DNA of 64,000 nucleotides from Phil1 sp040767925 (GCA_040767925.1 JAXGNN010000002.1:310001-374000); one strand, 5' to 3'. Counted from the stretch's first letter, positions 7,094 to 15,242 are shown. The notes: generated by a model from the sequence alone, not told the origin. Numbers and translations: made by a program.

Positions 7094-7897
7094 CTAGCAC
7101 AGCGCGCCCAGCATCGCGAGCGTTCCGATTTCGAGATCGTCGTGGATGACGCGCGCGCCGTAGCGCCGCATCGCGGCCTCGTCGAGGGAGAGCGGCACGC
7201 CGGGCGCCGCCACCCATGCGTCCTCCCGGAGCATCCCGTCCCTGAGCCATCCGCCCGTGTTCGTCGCGTCGAAGACGAGGGAGTACCGCCCGAGGCAGGA
7301 AGCGTCCCGCTCGACGGCGCTCCCAGCGTGCGCGGCGCACGCGAGCCGTTTTTCATCGATATCATAATAAACCGGCCGCGCGCCCTTTGCAACGAGACTC
7401 TTCCCCGCCTCGCGTCCGACGACGCCGCAGCCCACGACGAGCACGTCCCGTCCCGCGAGGCCGCCCGCCGCGGCCTCGAGCGCCGCGACATAGCCCCGCG
7501 CGGTCGCCTCATTGTTGTCCGAAAGCCGGCGCGCGTCGAGCCGGAATGCGACGTATCGCGCGTCGTCGGCGAGGAACACGATGTCCGCGCCGCGCCGGTA
7601 CGCCTCATAAAAGCCCGAAACGTCCGTGCGCTCCGTCACGAAGGCGGAAAAGCCCGCCCGCTCGACGATGGCGGCGACGCTCTCGGCGAAGGCCTCTATG
7701 ACGCCGAGCCCCTGCGTGATGGGGACGGCGAATACGGAAAGCCTCTTTGCGGCCTCCTCGACCGCCTCCCGCGGCAAGCCGTTCGCCGCCGCGGCGACGC
7801 CGGCGAAATCGAGCCCTGTCTTCAACTGAAGCTCCTCCTCGCGCGCGTCGAGCTTGTCCACGAGGCTTCGCATCCACTCGCCAAGAAGGCGCGTCAT
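7094..7897 (-). CDS. pylD: Pyrrolysine synthase dehydrogenase PylD
   Basis: 267 aa, the usual PylD length. PylD oxidises 3-methylornithinyl-lysine and lets it cyclise to pyrrolysine. The NAD-binding Rossmann motif is VLVVGCGVVGREAGKSL at about residue 150, followed by YYDIDEKR. The start overlaps the pylSn stop by 4 nt. The gene ends with TAG; decoding of this amber as pyrrolysine would add 14 more codons, ending at TAA inside the tRNA-Pyl sequence. Confidence 0.95.
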   Translation of the reverse strand: MTRLLGEWMRSLVDKLDAREEELQLKTGLDFAGVAAAANGLPREAVEEAAKRLSVFAVPITQGLGVIEAFAESVAAIVERAGFSAFVTERTDVSGFYEAYRRGADIVFLADDARYVAFRLDARRLSDNNEATARGYVAALEAAAGGLAGRDVLVVGCGVVGREAGKSLVAKGARPVYYDIDEKRLACAAHAGSAVERDASCLGRYSLVFDATNTGGWLRDGMLREDAWVAAPGVPLSLDEAAMRRYGARVIHDDLEIGTLAMLGALC

Positions 7898-8241
7898 ACG
7901 GGATCACCATCCTTCGCCGCAGTTTCTTTTAAAAGGTCTTTTCCATAGTGCTCGGAAAAGAAGGTCTTCGCGTATTTCTCGAGCTTCCATTCGGGCACGC
8001 GGCATTCCGGGCAGGGCGCGGCCGCCCACTTGTTGCGCATCCAGCGCGCGGCGCGCGAGTTGCGGCTGTTATATACGCGAAAGAACTTCCCGCAGTGGGT
8101 CGCGATCTCGATATAGCCCGCGCGGAGCGCGGCCGACTTCACCCCGTGCAATCTGCCCGAACGCGAAGGCCAGAGCTTCATCTTGTCGATCACGCCGTAG
8201 AGGTCGCTGCGCTTCCGGTAATAGACCTTCTTTTCGTCCAT
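7894..8241 (-). CDS. pylSn: Pyrrolysyl-tRNA synthetase N-terminal protein PylSn
   Basis: 115 aa. It corresponds to the N-terminal tRNA-binding domain of archaeal PylS, made here as a separate protein as in Desulfitobacterium-type bacteria. Family features seen: KLWPSRSGRLHGVKS, IEIATHCGKFFRVYNSRNSR and the zinc-type CPECRV (with His and Cys upstream). It binds the T arm and variable loop of tRNA-Pyl and raises charging efficiency. It begins 7 nt after pylSc and overlaps pylD by 4 nt. Confidence 0.95.
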   Translation of the reverse strand: MDEKKVYYRKRSDLYGVIDKMKLWPSRSGRLHGVKSAALRAGYIEIATHCGKFFRVYNSRNSRAARWMRNKWAAAPCPECRVPEWKLEKYAKTFFSEHYGKDLLKETAAKDGDPV

Positions 8242-8248
8242 GCTTCCC

Positions 8249-9094
8249 TCACAGCCTCAGCGGCGCGCCATCGAGGAAGCCGACGCTCCTGCCCGCGCGC
8301 CTGATGGTATGGAAACCTTCCCGCGCCATGGCGACGCGCTCGAGCCCCAGGCCGAGGCCGACCCACGTCGTGAAAACGCCCCAATACGGGTCGAGCGGAT
8401 GCGGGCCGAACGAGCCGGAGGCGAGCTCCACGCCGTGGAGCTCCACGTCGAGCGTCTCGCCGTACACGTCGGACGCTTCCTTTTTCAGCTCGTACCCCTC
8501 GATCCCGAGCGCCTCCATGGCGCCCTTCGCGAGCTCCGTAAGGCGCGCCATCTGGGCGCCCTCCTCCACGGTCGCGTACTCGACGAGGTTGAGCATGGTG
8601 AATTCCGAAAGGTGCTGCGCTCCCTTGGTCTCCTTGCGAAAGCACGACCCCGCCTCGAAGATGCGAACGGGCTTCTTCACCGCGCGGGAAAGGTCCCGCA
8701 TCACGACATAGAGGTTGGGCGCGAGCATGGGGCGAAGGCAGCGCTTCGAATCGAGCCAGTAGATCTGCTCCCGGAGGGGGTGGCCTTCCGTGATGGTCAT
8801 CTTATCGAGCATGTCCGCGGCGATGATCGTAGGCGTCGCGACCTGCGTGAAGCCCTCTTTCTTCCTCAGCCAGTCGGATAATATTTCCTGCACGGACAAA
8901 AGCGCGGGCGCGTGCGTTTCATCGACGAGGCGGAGGAGCCGCCCGCGGCAGGCCGCGGTTAGGTCGCGCTCCAGCGCCCGGAAGGCTTCGTCCCGCTCCG
9001 CGGCGCTTGTGAAAGAGCAGGAGAGCGCATCCTCCGGCGCGCCCAGCTCGACGAGCCTCTGCGCCTGCGTCTGGGTGAAGGCAAGCTGCTCCAT
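8249..9094 (-). CDS. pylSc: Pyrrolysyl-tRNA synthetase catalytic subunit PylSc
   Basis: 281 aa class II synthetase core. Motif 2 is FEAGSCFRKETKGAQHLSEF and motif 3 is GLGLGLERVAMAREG. Pyrrolysine-pocket residues known from Methanosarcina mazei PylS appear to be kept (LAPNLY, the Asn of FTMLN, Tyr of DVYGETLDV), while the Cys348 position reads Val. The ATG lies one sense codon (CGC) after, and in the same frame as, the TAG stop of the upstream activase gene; GAGG in the end of that gene serves as Shine-Dalgarno. Confidence 0.95.
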   Translation of the reverse strand: MEQLAFTQTQAQRLVELGAPEDALSCSFTSAAERDEAFRALERDLTAACRGRLLRLVDETHAPALLSVQEILSDWLRKKEGFTQVATPTIIAADMLDKMTITEGHPLREQIYWLDSKRCLRPMLAPNLYVVMRDLSRAVKKPVRIFEAGSCFRKETKGAQHLSEFTMLNLVEYATVEEGAQMARLTELAKGAMEALGIEGYELKKEASDVYGETLDVELHGVELASGSFGPHPLDPYWGVFTTWVGLGLGLERVAMAREGFHTIRRAGRSVGFLDGAPLRL

Positions 9095-9097
9095 GCG

Positions 9098-10699
9098 CTA
9101 AAACCTCATCGCGGAAATGAATTCGCCCTGAAAATCCGGGCTTGCGGCAAGCTCGACATGCTCCGCGCGCGCGGCGAGCGTTTTTGCCCGCAACTCCTCT
9201 TTGCCCGACAGGAGCGCCATGCACGCGCCCGCCCCCGCCGCGTTGCCGAGCTGCACGATCTTCCCCTCCGGCACGTTCGGGAGGATGCCGAGCCGCAGCG
9301 CGCTCGCGGGGCGGATGCGGCTGCCGAACGCGCCCGCAAGCAGCACGCGGGAAAGCTCCTCCGGCGCAATCGAGAGCTCCTTCATGAGGATCCTCATCCC
9401 CGCCGCGATGGCGGCTTTGGCGAGCTGCACCTCGCGCACGTCCTTCTGCGTGAGGGCGACGGAGCGCTCATCGTCCTCATAGAGCACGAAGGAGTTGAGG
9501 CGGCCGTCCTTCCGGATGCGGGAAGCGATGGCCTCCGGCGCGCCGCCCTCCCGCGCCGCGTCGGCGGAGAGGAGCTTGCCCGAGGCATCGATCGCACGAT
9601 TCTCCAGGAGCAGCGCCACGATATCGATGAGGCCGGAGCCGCAGATGCCTGCGGGCCGCGCGTTGCCCTCGGCGGTCACGAGGAAGCGGCTGTCGACCAT
9701 TTCGGCGCGGATGATGGCCCCGGGCTCCGCGCGCATGCCTGCGGAGATGCAAGCGCCTTCGAAGGCCGGCCCCGCCGCGGTCGAGCAGACGAGGAGCCTG
9801 CCGTCTTTTACGAACGCCATCTCGCCGTTCGTGCCGATGTCGATGAGCATGGCCGGCTCTCCCGAGTCCATGATGCGGGAGGAGAGGATCGCGGCGGAAA
9901 TGTCCGCGCCGACGTGCCCCGCGATGTTGGGGAGGATCGAAAGCTTCGCGCGAAGGGCGAGCTTCAGGCCCACGGATCGCGCAGCAACGGGCTCGTGCGC
10001 GCAAAAAACGGGCGAGAAGGGCGCCTTGGCGAGGCTCGCGGGATCGACGCCCATGAGGATGTGCGTCATGGTCGTGTTGCCCACGGCGAGCGCGCGGGTT
10101 ATGCTGCGCTTCTGAATGCCCGCCGCGGCGGCAATCTCCCCGGCGAGTTCGTCGAGGCAGGCGCCGACGAGGCTTTGCAGGGTTTTCAGGCCGTTCTCCT
10201 CGCGGGAGCAGAATTCGATGCGGGAGATGACGTCCGCGCCGTACCTCCCCTGCGGGTTGGCGCGCGAGGCCGCGGCGAGGAGCTTCCCTTCGGAAAGGTC
10301 GAGCAGCATGCCCGCGATCGTGGTGGTCCCGATGTCGAAGGCGACGCCGAAACGGGCTTCCCCATCCTTTTCCGGCGCGAAATCCTCGGGGAAGCGAAGG
10401 TTGCCCTTGTAAAGCGCGTCTCCGGCAAGGGGCAGCTCCACGACGCAATCGCCCCGCGGCACGGCCATGCAGGCGAGCCGCCAGCCGTCCCGCAGCTCCC
10501 GCTCCGAGAGGAGCCTTTCCTCCGCTGGGCAAATCTCGTTCATCTCGCCCGAGACGACGCGCGCGCGGCACTTGCCGCAGGTTCCTTTTCCGGCGCATTC
10601 CGCGGAAAGCGACAGCCCCGCTTCCGCCGCCGCGCGCAGCAAAGTTTCGCCCCCGCTCGATTCGCATATGGTTTTATCGGGAAGAAACGTGATCTTCAT
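9098..10699 (-). CDS. Corrinoid activation protein (ferredoxin + ASKHA ATPase, RACo/RamA-like)
   Basis: 533 aa. Residues 1-80 form a [2Fe-2S] ferredoxin domain with Cys in ECAGKGTCGKCRARV and a later Cys in WRLAC. Residues from about 115 are a DUF4445/ASKHA-type ATPase: FDIGTTTIAGMLLDL, VGNTTMTHIL, MLIDIGTNGEMA and LLAGAFGSRI. Such proteins reduce inactive cob(II)alamin to cob(I)alamin in corrinoid methyltransfer systems at the cost of ATP. The architecture is that of bacterial RACo, unlike archaeal RamA, which has C-terminal 4Fe-4S clusters. Its partner here should be MtbC. The stop is TAG and the next gene is in frame (see findings). Confidence 0.9.
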   Translation of the reverse strand: MKITFLPDKTICESSGGETLLRAAAEAGLSLSAECAGKGTCGKCRARVVSGEMNEICPAEERLLSERELRDGWRLACMAVPRGDCVVELPLAGDALYKGNLRFPEDFAPEKDGEARFGVAFDIGTTTIAGMLLDLSEGKLLAAASRANPQGRYGADVISRIEFCSREENGLKTLQSLVGACLDELAGEIAAAAGIQKRSITRALAVGNTTMTHILMGVDPASLAKAPFSPVFCAHEPVAARSVGLKLALRAKLSILPNIAGHVGADISAAILSSRIMDSGEPAMLIDIGTNGEMAFVKDGRLLVCSTAAGPAFEGACISAGMRAEPGAIIRAEMVDSRFLVTAEGNARPAGICGSGLIDIVALLLENRAIDASGKLLSADAAREGGAPEAIASRIRKDGRLNSFVLYEDDERSVALTQKDVREVQLAKAAIAAGMRILMKELSIAPEELSRVLLAGAFGSRIRPASALRLGILPNVPEGKIVQLGNAAGAGACMALLSGKEELRAKTLAARAEHVELAASPDFQGEFISAMRF

Positions 10700-10815
10700 T
10701 CCGTAAATCCGCCTTTCAGCGTGTTTGTGAGCGCCCCGGCGACGCGGCGAATAAGCCGCGTTTCCCCGGCGGAGGCGGTCGTGGGCGCGGGACGGGAAGC
10801 CGCGGCAGGCGTCAT
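10696..10815 (-). CDS. Small hypothetical protein, translationally coupled on both sides
   Basis: 39 aa, rich in Ala, Thr and Arg, with a possible short amphipathic helix ETRLIRRVAGALTNTLKG. No family was recognised. Its ATG overlaps the racemase stop (ATGA) and its stop overlaps the activase ATG (ATGA), so it fills the gap between them exactly. That arrangement is typical of coupled operon genes, but the protein may simply act as a translational bridge. Confidence 0.55.
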   Translation of the reverse strand: MTPAAASRPAPTTASAGETRLIRRVAGALTNTLKGGFTE

Positions 10816-11909
10816 TCCGTCACCGCAAAGCGCACGTAGCGCGAGTTGGTCGCGTACATCATGGTGGCGTAGCGCGTGTCGAACGCAAGCACGTCGCCGG
10901 GCTTCAGTTCGCCCGCGTACTCCTCCACGTCGAGGATCAGATGGTCGCTGCTGCCGCCCAAGACCTCGATGCCCTTGTCGCGCGGCACGAGCATGTCGCA
11001 AAAAGCGAAGTCGAGCTTGCCGATGCCGGCGAGCGCGCGGCGCCGCATGCCGCGATCCGGGTATTCGGGCGTGAAGCCGTAGGCGTCGACGAAGATGTTC
11101 CCCACGGGGTGGCTGGGCTTCGTCTTCACCTCGAGCACCTCGGCCTTCACCGTGAACACGTCGAGCGCGAGGAAGCTCATGTCGAGCTTAAACAGGTCGT
11201 TGAGGTCCTTGCCCTGCAAGATGCCCTCGCCCAAACGCAGGTGGTTGATCCGCTTTGGCATGGTGCCGTCGAACACGAGGGGCAGCGAGGTCGTCGCCCC
11301 GCCGGAGATGATTTCAAGCGTTCGCCCGATCCTCCCCTCGATGCGCTCCGCGACGGCGACGAGCTCCCCAAGGTTTTCGGGCGTCGGCACGATCGCCCCA
11401 TAGCAGCCGAGGTTCACGCCCACGCCGAGCAGGCGGATGTTCTCCATCCGCTCCGTCTCAACCGCCGCCTCCACCATCTCGTCCTTATCCCAAAAACCCT
11501 CGCGCAGATCGCCGAGGTCGGCCATGAGGATGACCCCGAGGCGCTTTTTCCGGCGCGCGCACTCCGCCTCGAGGAGGCGCGCCGTGGAAAGCTCGCTGAC
11601 GAGCGCGCTGTCCGCGAGGCGCACGACGTCCGCGACCTCGCCCGGCATGGGCACGCGGATCATCATGTACGGCCCGGGCACGCCCGCCGCGCGGCAGTCC
11701 CGTATCTGCTCGGTGCGCGAGGAGGCAAGGCCGGTGACGCCGCATTCGCGAAAGGCGGCGGCGACGCGCGGCTCCCCGTTGAAGCCCTTGACGACGCCCG
11801 TGACCGAGATGCCCAGCGCGCTGCAGCGCGAGACGATCTCGCGCGCGTTGTGGCGAAGCTTCGTCAGATTGCACTCGACGACGGGGTATTCCCTCGTGAT
11901 CTCCATCAT
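10812..11909 (-). CDS. Ornithine/alanine racemase-family PLP enzyme
   Basis: 365 aa fold-type III PLP enzyme. It resembles clostridial ornithine racemase: ILMADLGDLREGFW, LLGVGVNLGCYGAIVP, EIISGGATTS, and GGSSDHLILDVEEY near the C-terminus; the likely PLP lysine is in VTGVVKGFNG. Family members interconvert L- and D-ornithine (or alanine). It sits inside the pyl/dimethylamine operon between mtbB and the activase. Because PylB product is a D-ornithine derivative and PylC is known to accept D-ornithine, a role in pyrrolysine or desmethyl-pyrrolysine supply is possible; this is inference. Start: GGAAGGAG stands before ATG 11909. Confidence 0.82.
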   Translation of the reverse strand: MMEITREYPVVECNLTKLRHNAREIVSRCSALGISVTGVVKGFNGEPRVAAAFRECGVTGLASSRTEQIRDCRAAGVPGPYMMIRVPMPGEVADVVRLADSALVSELSTARLLEAECARRKKRLGVILMADLGDLREGFWDKDEMVEAAVETERMENIRLLGVGVNLGCYGAIVPTPENLGELVAVAERIEGRIGRTLEIISGGATTSLPLVFDGTMPKRINHLRLGEGILQGKDLNDLFKLDMSFLALDVFTVKAEVLEVKTKPSHPVGNIFVDAYGFTPEYPDRGMRRRALAGIGKLDFAFCDMLVPRDKGIEVLGGSSDHLILDVEEYAGELKPGDVLAFDTRYATMMYATNSRYVRFAVTE

Positions 11910-11973
11910 GGCGGCTCCTTCCCCATATCGGGTCTATAAAGCGGAAGGGCGGCTGCAGGAGCCGCCCCGGAAA

Positions 11974-13386
11974 TCAATCCTTCATGCCGGCCCTTTGCTT
12001 GAACCTCTCCACGGAGTTGATCTTGACGCCGAGCAGCTTCGCGATGCGGAACTTCGCCTCCATGCCGCCGTTCGCCTCCGCGCACGGCTCCACGTGGGCG
12101 AGGCCAAGGCCGAGTTCCTCGCGCTTCTCGCTCATGGTGACCACATCGCACAGCTCTTCGAGGGTGACGCCGAGCTTTTCCGCCACATAGGCCTTTGCCT
12201 TGTCGATTTTCATCTTCTTGGCGAGCATCACGCGCATTACCAGATCTCCGGCAGTACGCATTCCGCCCATGCCCGCGGCGATATTGTGCACGGCTTCCGC
12301 CCCCAGGGGATCTCCCACGCCAATCTACAAACCGTCGATCTTGCAGATTTCAACGAGCGCCTTGTCCGCGCGGGAAACGACGTCCGCGGGCAGGTTCTCG
12401 CACATGGGTATGCCGCAGACGCCCATGCCCGCGTTGGCGTGCACGGGGATTTCCGCCGCCTCGACGCAGGCCTTGACGAACGTGCACACGCGCGCGATGT
12501 TCCAGGGAAACGTGGCGTTGCAGTTGGTGTTGACCACCGCGCCGAATATGCTCGCGCCCGCGGCCTCGGCCATCTTCACCTGCTTGTGCGGGTAAAGCCC
12601 CGCAAGCCGCGTATCCTGATATTTCAGCTTGCCGTGCATGCCCAGCACGAACTCGCCCGCCATGCCGAGCTCCACCGGCATGTCGGGGAATTTTTTCGCG
12701 ATTTCCTCCGTCGCCATCAGCGCCGCGAGGAAGTCCGCGTCGCCCGCCGCGCCGCAGGTGTCGAGCATGAAGCCGTCCGCGCCCACGTCGTCCATCTGCT
12801 TGGCGACGTAGAGCATGTCTGCGACGCTGTGGGAGACCGCCGCCTCCTGCGCCTCCATGGCCTCCTTGATTTTGCCCTCGGGCAGCAGCACCGCCCAGTT
12901 GTCGACGGGCCCGTCGGGCTTCGTGTAGAAGCCGAGGTTGGGCATCGCGCCGTAGAAGAGCGGCATGGTCGTGTGGTTGAGCGCCTGCTTCAACACCGTG
13001 GCCTCGCGCTTGGCGACGCCCTTGACGGTTTTATAATTGTAGTCGCTGTAGCCGATATCGACGCTGTCGCACCCGAGCGCGCGCTCGTGGAGCATGGCGT
13101 TGATGTCGCGGGAGACGGGGATGCCGCACTTCGTGCTCAGCTTATCCGAGCCGGAGTCGCTCGAGGTCACCACCTGCATGCCCGGCTCGACGCCCACGAT
13201 GGCGCCGGGCATGGTGATGATCTCATAAAGGCGCTCCTTATCTTCCCCGCTCAGCGGCTCGACCTTGCCGCGGCGGACCGCGTCCGCGACGCCCGCCTCG
13301 ATGTCGGCGCGGATCTCCTCCTCCGTCATGTAGACGATGGAACCGTCCCCCATGCGGGTGAAGAACTTCTTCTCTTCGCTTGCCAT
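11974..13386 (-). CDS. mtbB: Dimethylamine methyltransferase MtbB (contains pyrrolysine)
   Basis: 470 aa when the in-frame TAG at codon 354 is read as pyrrolysine. The frame continues without break for 116 codons after it, and both halves are recognisably MtbB (N-terminal FFTRMGDGSIVYMTEEEIRA; after the amber IGVGDPLGAEAVHNIAAGMG). MtbB moves a methyl group from dimethylamine to the corrinoid of MtbC; pyrrolysine binds and presents the amine. Start ATG 13386 follows AAAGGAGG. The stop is TGA. Standard gene calling would split this gene in two at 12325. Confidence 0.96.
12325..12327 (-). other. Amber codon decoded as pyrrolysine
   Basis: TAG between the codons for ICKIDGL and IGVGDPLG in mtbB. 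The position near residue 354 matches the known site of pyrrolysine in archaeal MtbB. The full decoding machinery lies in the same operon. Confidence 0.95.
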
Positions 13387-13402
13387 CGCTTCGCCTCCTT
13401 TT

Positions 13403-13440
13403 ATGGGATTATGGAGTTATGGAGTTATGGAGTTATGGGG
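13403..13440. repeat. 8-bp tandem repeat between mtbC and mtbB
   Basis: Three exact copies of ATGGAGTT (13411-13434) flanked by partial copies. The mtbC stop (TAA, 13433-13435) lies inside the array and the mtbB Shine-Dalgarno site lies just beyond it. Copy-number slippage would change the mtbC-mtbB spacing. Confidence 0.7.
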
Positions 13441-14095
13441 ATTGGGGTTCCCGCGCGTCCAGCCAGCCGAGGATGTAGTTGACGGTGTCCGTCGCGTCCT
13501 CGCAGTACGCGTCCGCGCCGATCCGCTCCGCCCATCTTTTCGTGACGGGCGCGCCGCCCACGAGTGTCTTGACCCTGCCCTTGAGCCCCGCCTCCGCGAG
13601 CAGTTCCTCGATGCGCTTCTGCTCGGTCATGGTGGTGGTGAGGAGCGCGGAGCTGCCGAGGAAGTCCGCGTTCACTTCCTTGGCCTTCTCGATGAAGGTT
13701 TCCGCGGGCACCTCGCGCCCGAGGTCGTATACCGTGATGCCGTTGGTTTTGACGATGGAGGCGACGATGCCCTTGCCGATGTCGTGCACGTCGCCCGCGA
13801 CGGTGCCGATGACCATGACGCCCTTCGACTGCCGCTCGCCGGCGGGCAGCTTCTTCTCAAGCTCGGCGGTCACGGCCTTCATGACCTCGGTCGCGAACAT
13901 CAGTTCCGGCAGGAACACCTCGCCCATGCCGAACAGGTCGCCCAGCTCCTTCATGCCCGCGCTGTAGCCCCGGCTCAAAAGCTCCATGGGGGGGACGCCG
14001 TTCTCCTCGCCCTCCCTGAGGGCCTCCATGGCGAGCTCCTCGTCCGCCTCGACGATGGCGCGCTTCGCCTTGTCGAATATTTCCTCGTGGCTCAT
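13433..14095 (-). CDS. mtbC: Dimethylamine corrinoid protein MtbC
   Basis: 220 aa. An N-terminal helical cap domain (EEIFDKAKRAIVEADEELAM) is followed by a B12-binding Rossmann domain with the DxHxxG lower-ligand motif in GDVHDIGKGI and the GG of VKTLVGGAP. It carries the cobalamin that accepts methyl from MtbB. The ATG at 14095 is chosen because GGGAGGG lies 6 nt upstream; the frame is open much further but the extension is not protein-like. First gene of the tight operon, 46 nt before mtbB. Confidence 0.92.
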   Translation of the reverse strand: MSHEEIFDKAKRAIVEADEELAMEALREGEENGVPPMELLSRGYSAGMKELGDLFGMGEVFLPELMFATEVMKAVTAELEKKLPAGERQSKGVMVIGTVAGDVHDIGKGIVASIVKTNGITVYDLGREVPAETFIEKAKEVNADFLGSSALLTTTMTEQKRIEELLAEAGLKGRVKTLVGGAPVTKRWAERIGADAYCEDATDTVNYILGWLDAREPQSP

Positions 14096-14221
14096 ATTGC
14101 CCTCCCGATGATTGATGGGACTCACGGTCCGCCGCCGGGACGATCGGATCGAATCTTTTACGCCGGATATGGCCGATGCCCGCGCGGGTTCTCCCCCGGC
14201 GCGCGGCGCTCTTTTCCCATT

Positions 14222-14250
14222 ATTGTACCCGCAAACGGCGCGTTCGGCAA
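14222..14250 (-). promoter_or_regulatory. Probable promoter of the mtbC-pyl operon, with a 120-nt leader
   Basis: TTGCCG (14245-14250), 17-bp spacer, TACAAT (14222-14227) on the minus strand. The 315-nt gap 14096-14410 otherwise holds a second TATAAT (near 14349) with a poor -35 box. I see no cobalamin riboswitch and no clear operator in it. Confidence 0.5.
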
Positions 14251-14410
14251 GATCGCCTCCGCGTTTATCATAGCCTTCTGTAAGCCCCGCCATGCGCGCG
14301 CGGGCGGCGCGATTCCGATGTTCGATAGCGCGAATGAGTCCACGTTGATTATAGCACGATCGCGCGCGCGGCACGGGAGGGAAAAGGCGCTTTCCTTACA
14401 AAAAGACGGC

Positions 14411-15109
14411 TCAGCTTTTGTGCGCGGCAACATAATTCCTGCAGAAGCGGCAGCCGCCCGGATTACCCAGGCAGCTTTCGCAATCCGCCGCGGGGAGCGC
14501 CCATTCGTCGAGAAGGGAGATGAAAAAACCCGCCACGGACTTGAGCGGGATGAGCAGGCAGCTCGCGCGCAGGCTCATGCCGATGGCGGACGCGTCGAAG
14601 AGCTCGAAGAAGCCCGCGAGCTCCGTCACCTCCATGCCGAAGAAGCCCGGCCCGAACGCGGAGGAAAGGACGTATCCTTCGTTCTCACGCGAGAGCTTTT
14701 CCCTGAGCAGCGCCACGCCCGCGTCCGCAAAGGCGGTGCCCCAGATATCCGCGAAAAGCAGGTCCGCCACGTTCTCGGTTTCAAGGCGGATCTCTCCGGC
14801 GGTGAGCAGATACGGATAGACCGCCCCGACGCGCGCGGGGTCGAGCCGCCCGAGGGCGCGGCAGCCGAAGCGCACGCCGTCAAATAAGAGCGTTTCGCCC
14901 GCGATGCACCCCCCGGGAAAGCGCCGCGTGAGCGCTTGCAGGTTCACCTGCGGCAGCACGTCGCCGATGAGCTCCGAGGAGCGCGCGAGCATGCGCGCCT
15001 GCCTTGGGGAATCCGCCTTCTCCCCGAGGCCGCAGGTTTTCAGATAGTATTTCCACGCGAGCGGCAGCGCCTCCTGCGCGGAAAACGTATAAAGCGTCGT
15101 TTCATCCAT
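14411..15109 (-). CDS. B12-dependent methionine-synthase activation-domain-like protein
   Basis: 232 aa. The overall pattern matches the stand-alone proteins in corrinoid methyltransferase clusters that resemble the activation domain of cobalamin-dependent methionine synthase (AADCESCLGNPGGCRFCRNY cysteine cluster at the C-terminus, LGRLDPARVGAVYPYLLTAG). It probably assists corrinoid reactivation or loading in the dimethylamine system, upstream of which it lies on the same strand. The start ATG 15109 is 6 nt from a -10 box, implying a leaderless mRNA. Function beyond the family resemblance is inference. Confidence 0.6.
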   Translation of the reverse strand: MDETTLYTFSAQEALPLAWKYYLKTCGLGEKADSPRQARMLARSSELIGDVLPQVNLQALTRRFPGGCIAGETLLFDGVRFGCRALGRLDPARVGAVYPYLLTAGEIRLETENVADLLFADIWGTAFADAGVALLREKLSRENEGYVLSSAFGPGFFGMEVTELAGFFELFDASAIGMSLRASCLLIPLKSVAGFFISLLDEWALPAADCESCLGNPGGCRFCRNYVAAHKS

Positions 15110-15115
15110 GGTTCC

Positions 15116-15144
15116 ATTATACAATAATGCCGTCGTTTTGACAT
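15116..15144 (-). promoter_or_regulatory. Promoter giving a leaderless mRNA for the B12-activation-like gene
   Basis: ATGTCA (15139-15144), 17-bp spacer, TATAAT (15116-15121) on the minus strand; 6 nt later comes the ATG. Confidence 0.65.
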
Positions 15145-15242
15145 CAGGCGCGCAAAGCTCTCTTTTTCGCATCCGCAGCGCCTTGTTCGAATATTGTTAA
15201 AGGCGGGCGCGCGCGGCCGGGCGCGGGAGGAGGGAGAGCGGC

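Noticed and set aside
9158..13482. Very long open frames on the plus strand opposite the activase, racemase, mtbB and mtbC genes (up to 681 codons)
   Set aside because: They mirror the third-position GC bias of the real minus-strand genes, have Arg/Ala-rich composition, no recognisable domains and no ribosome sites.
14150..14215. 20-codon ORF in the mtbC leader
   Set aside because: Its ATG lies within two bases of the -10 box and has no ribosome site.
14096..14410. Cobalamin riboswitch upstream of mtbC
   Set aside because: The B12-box consensus could not be found in the leader.
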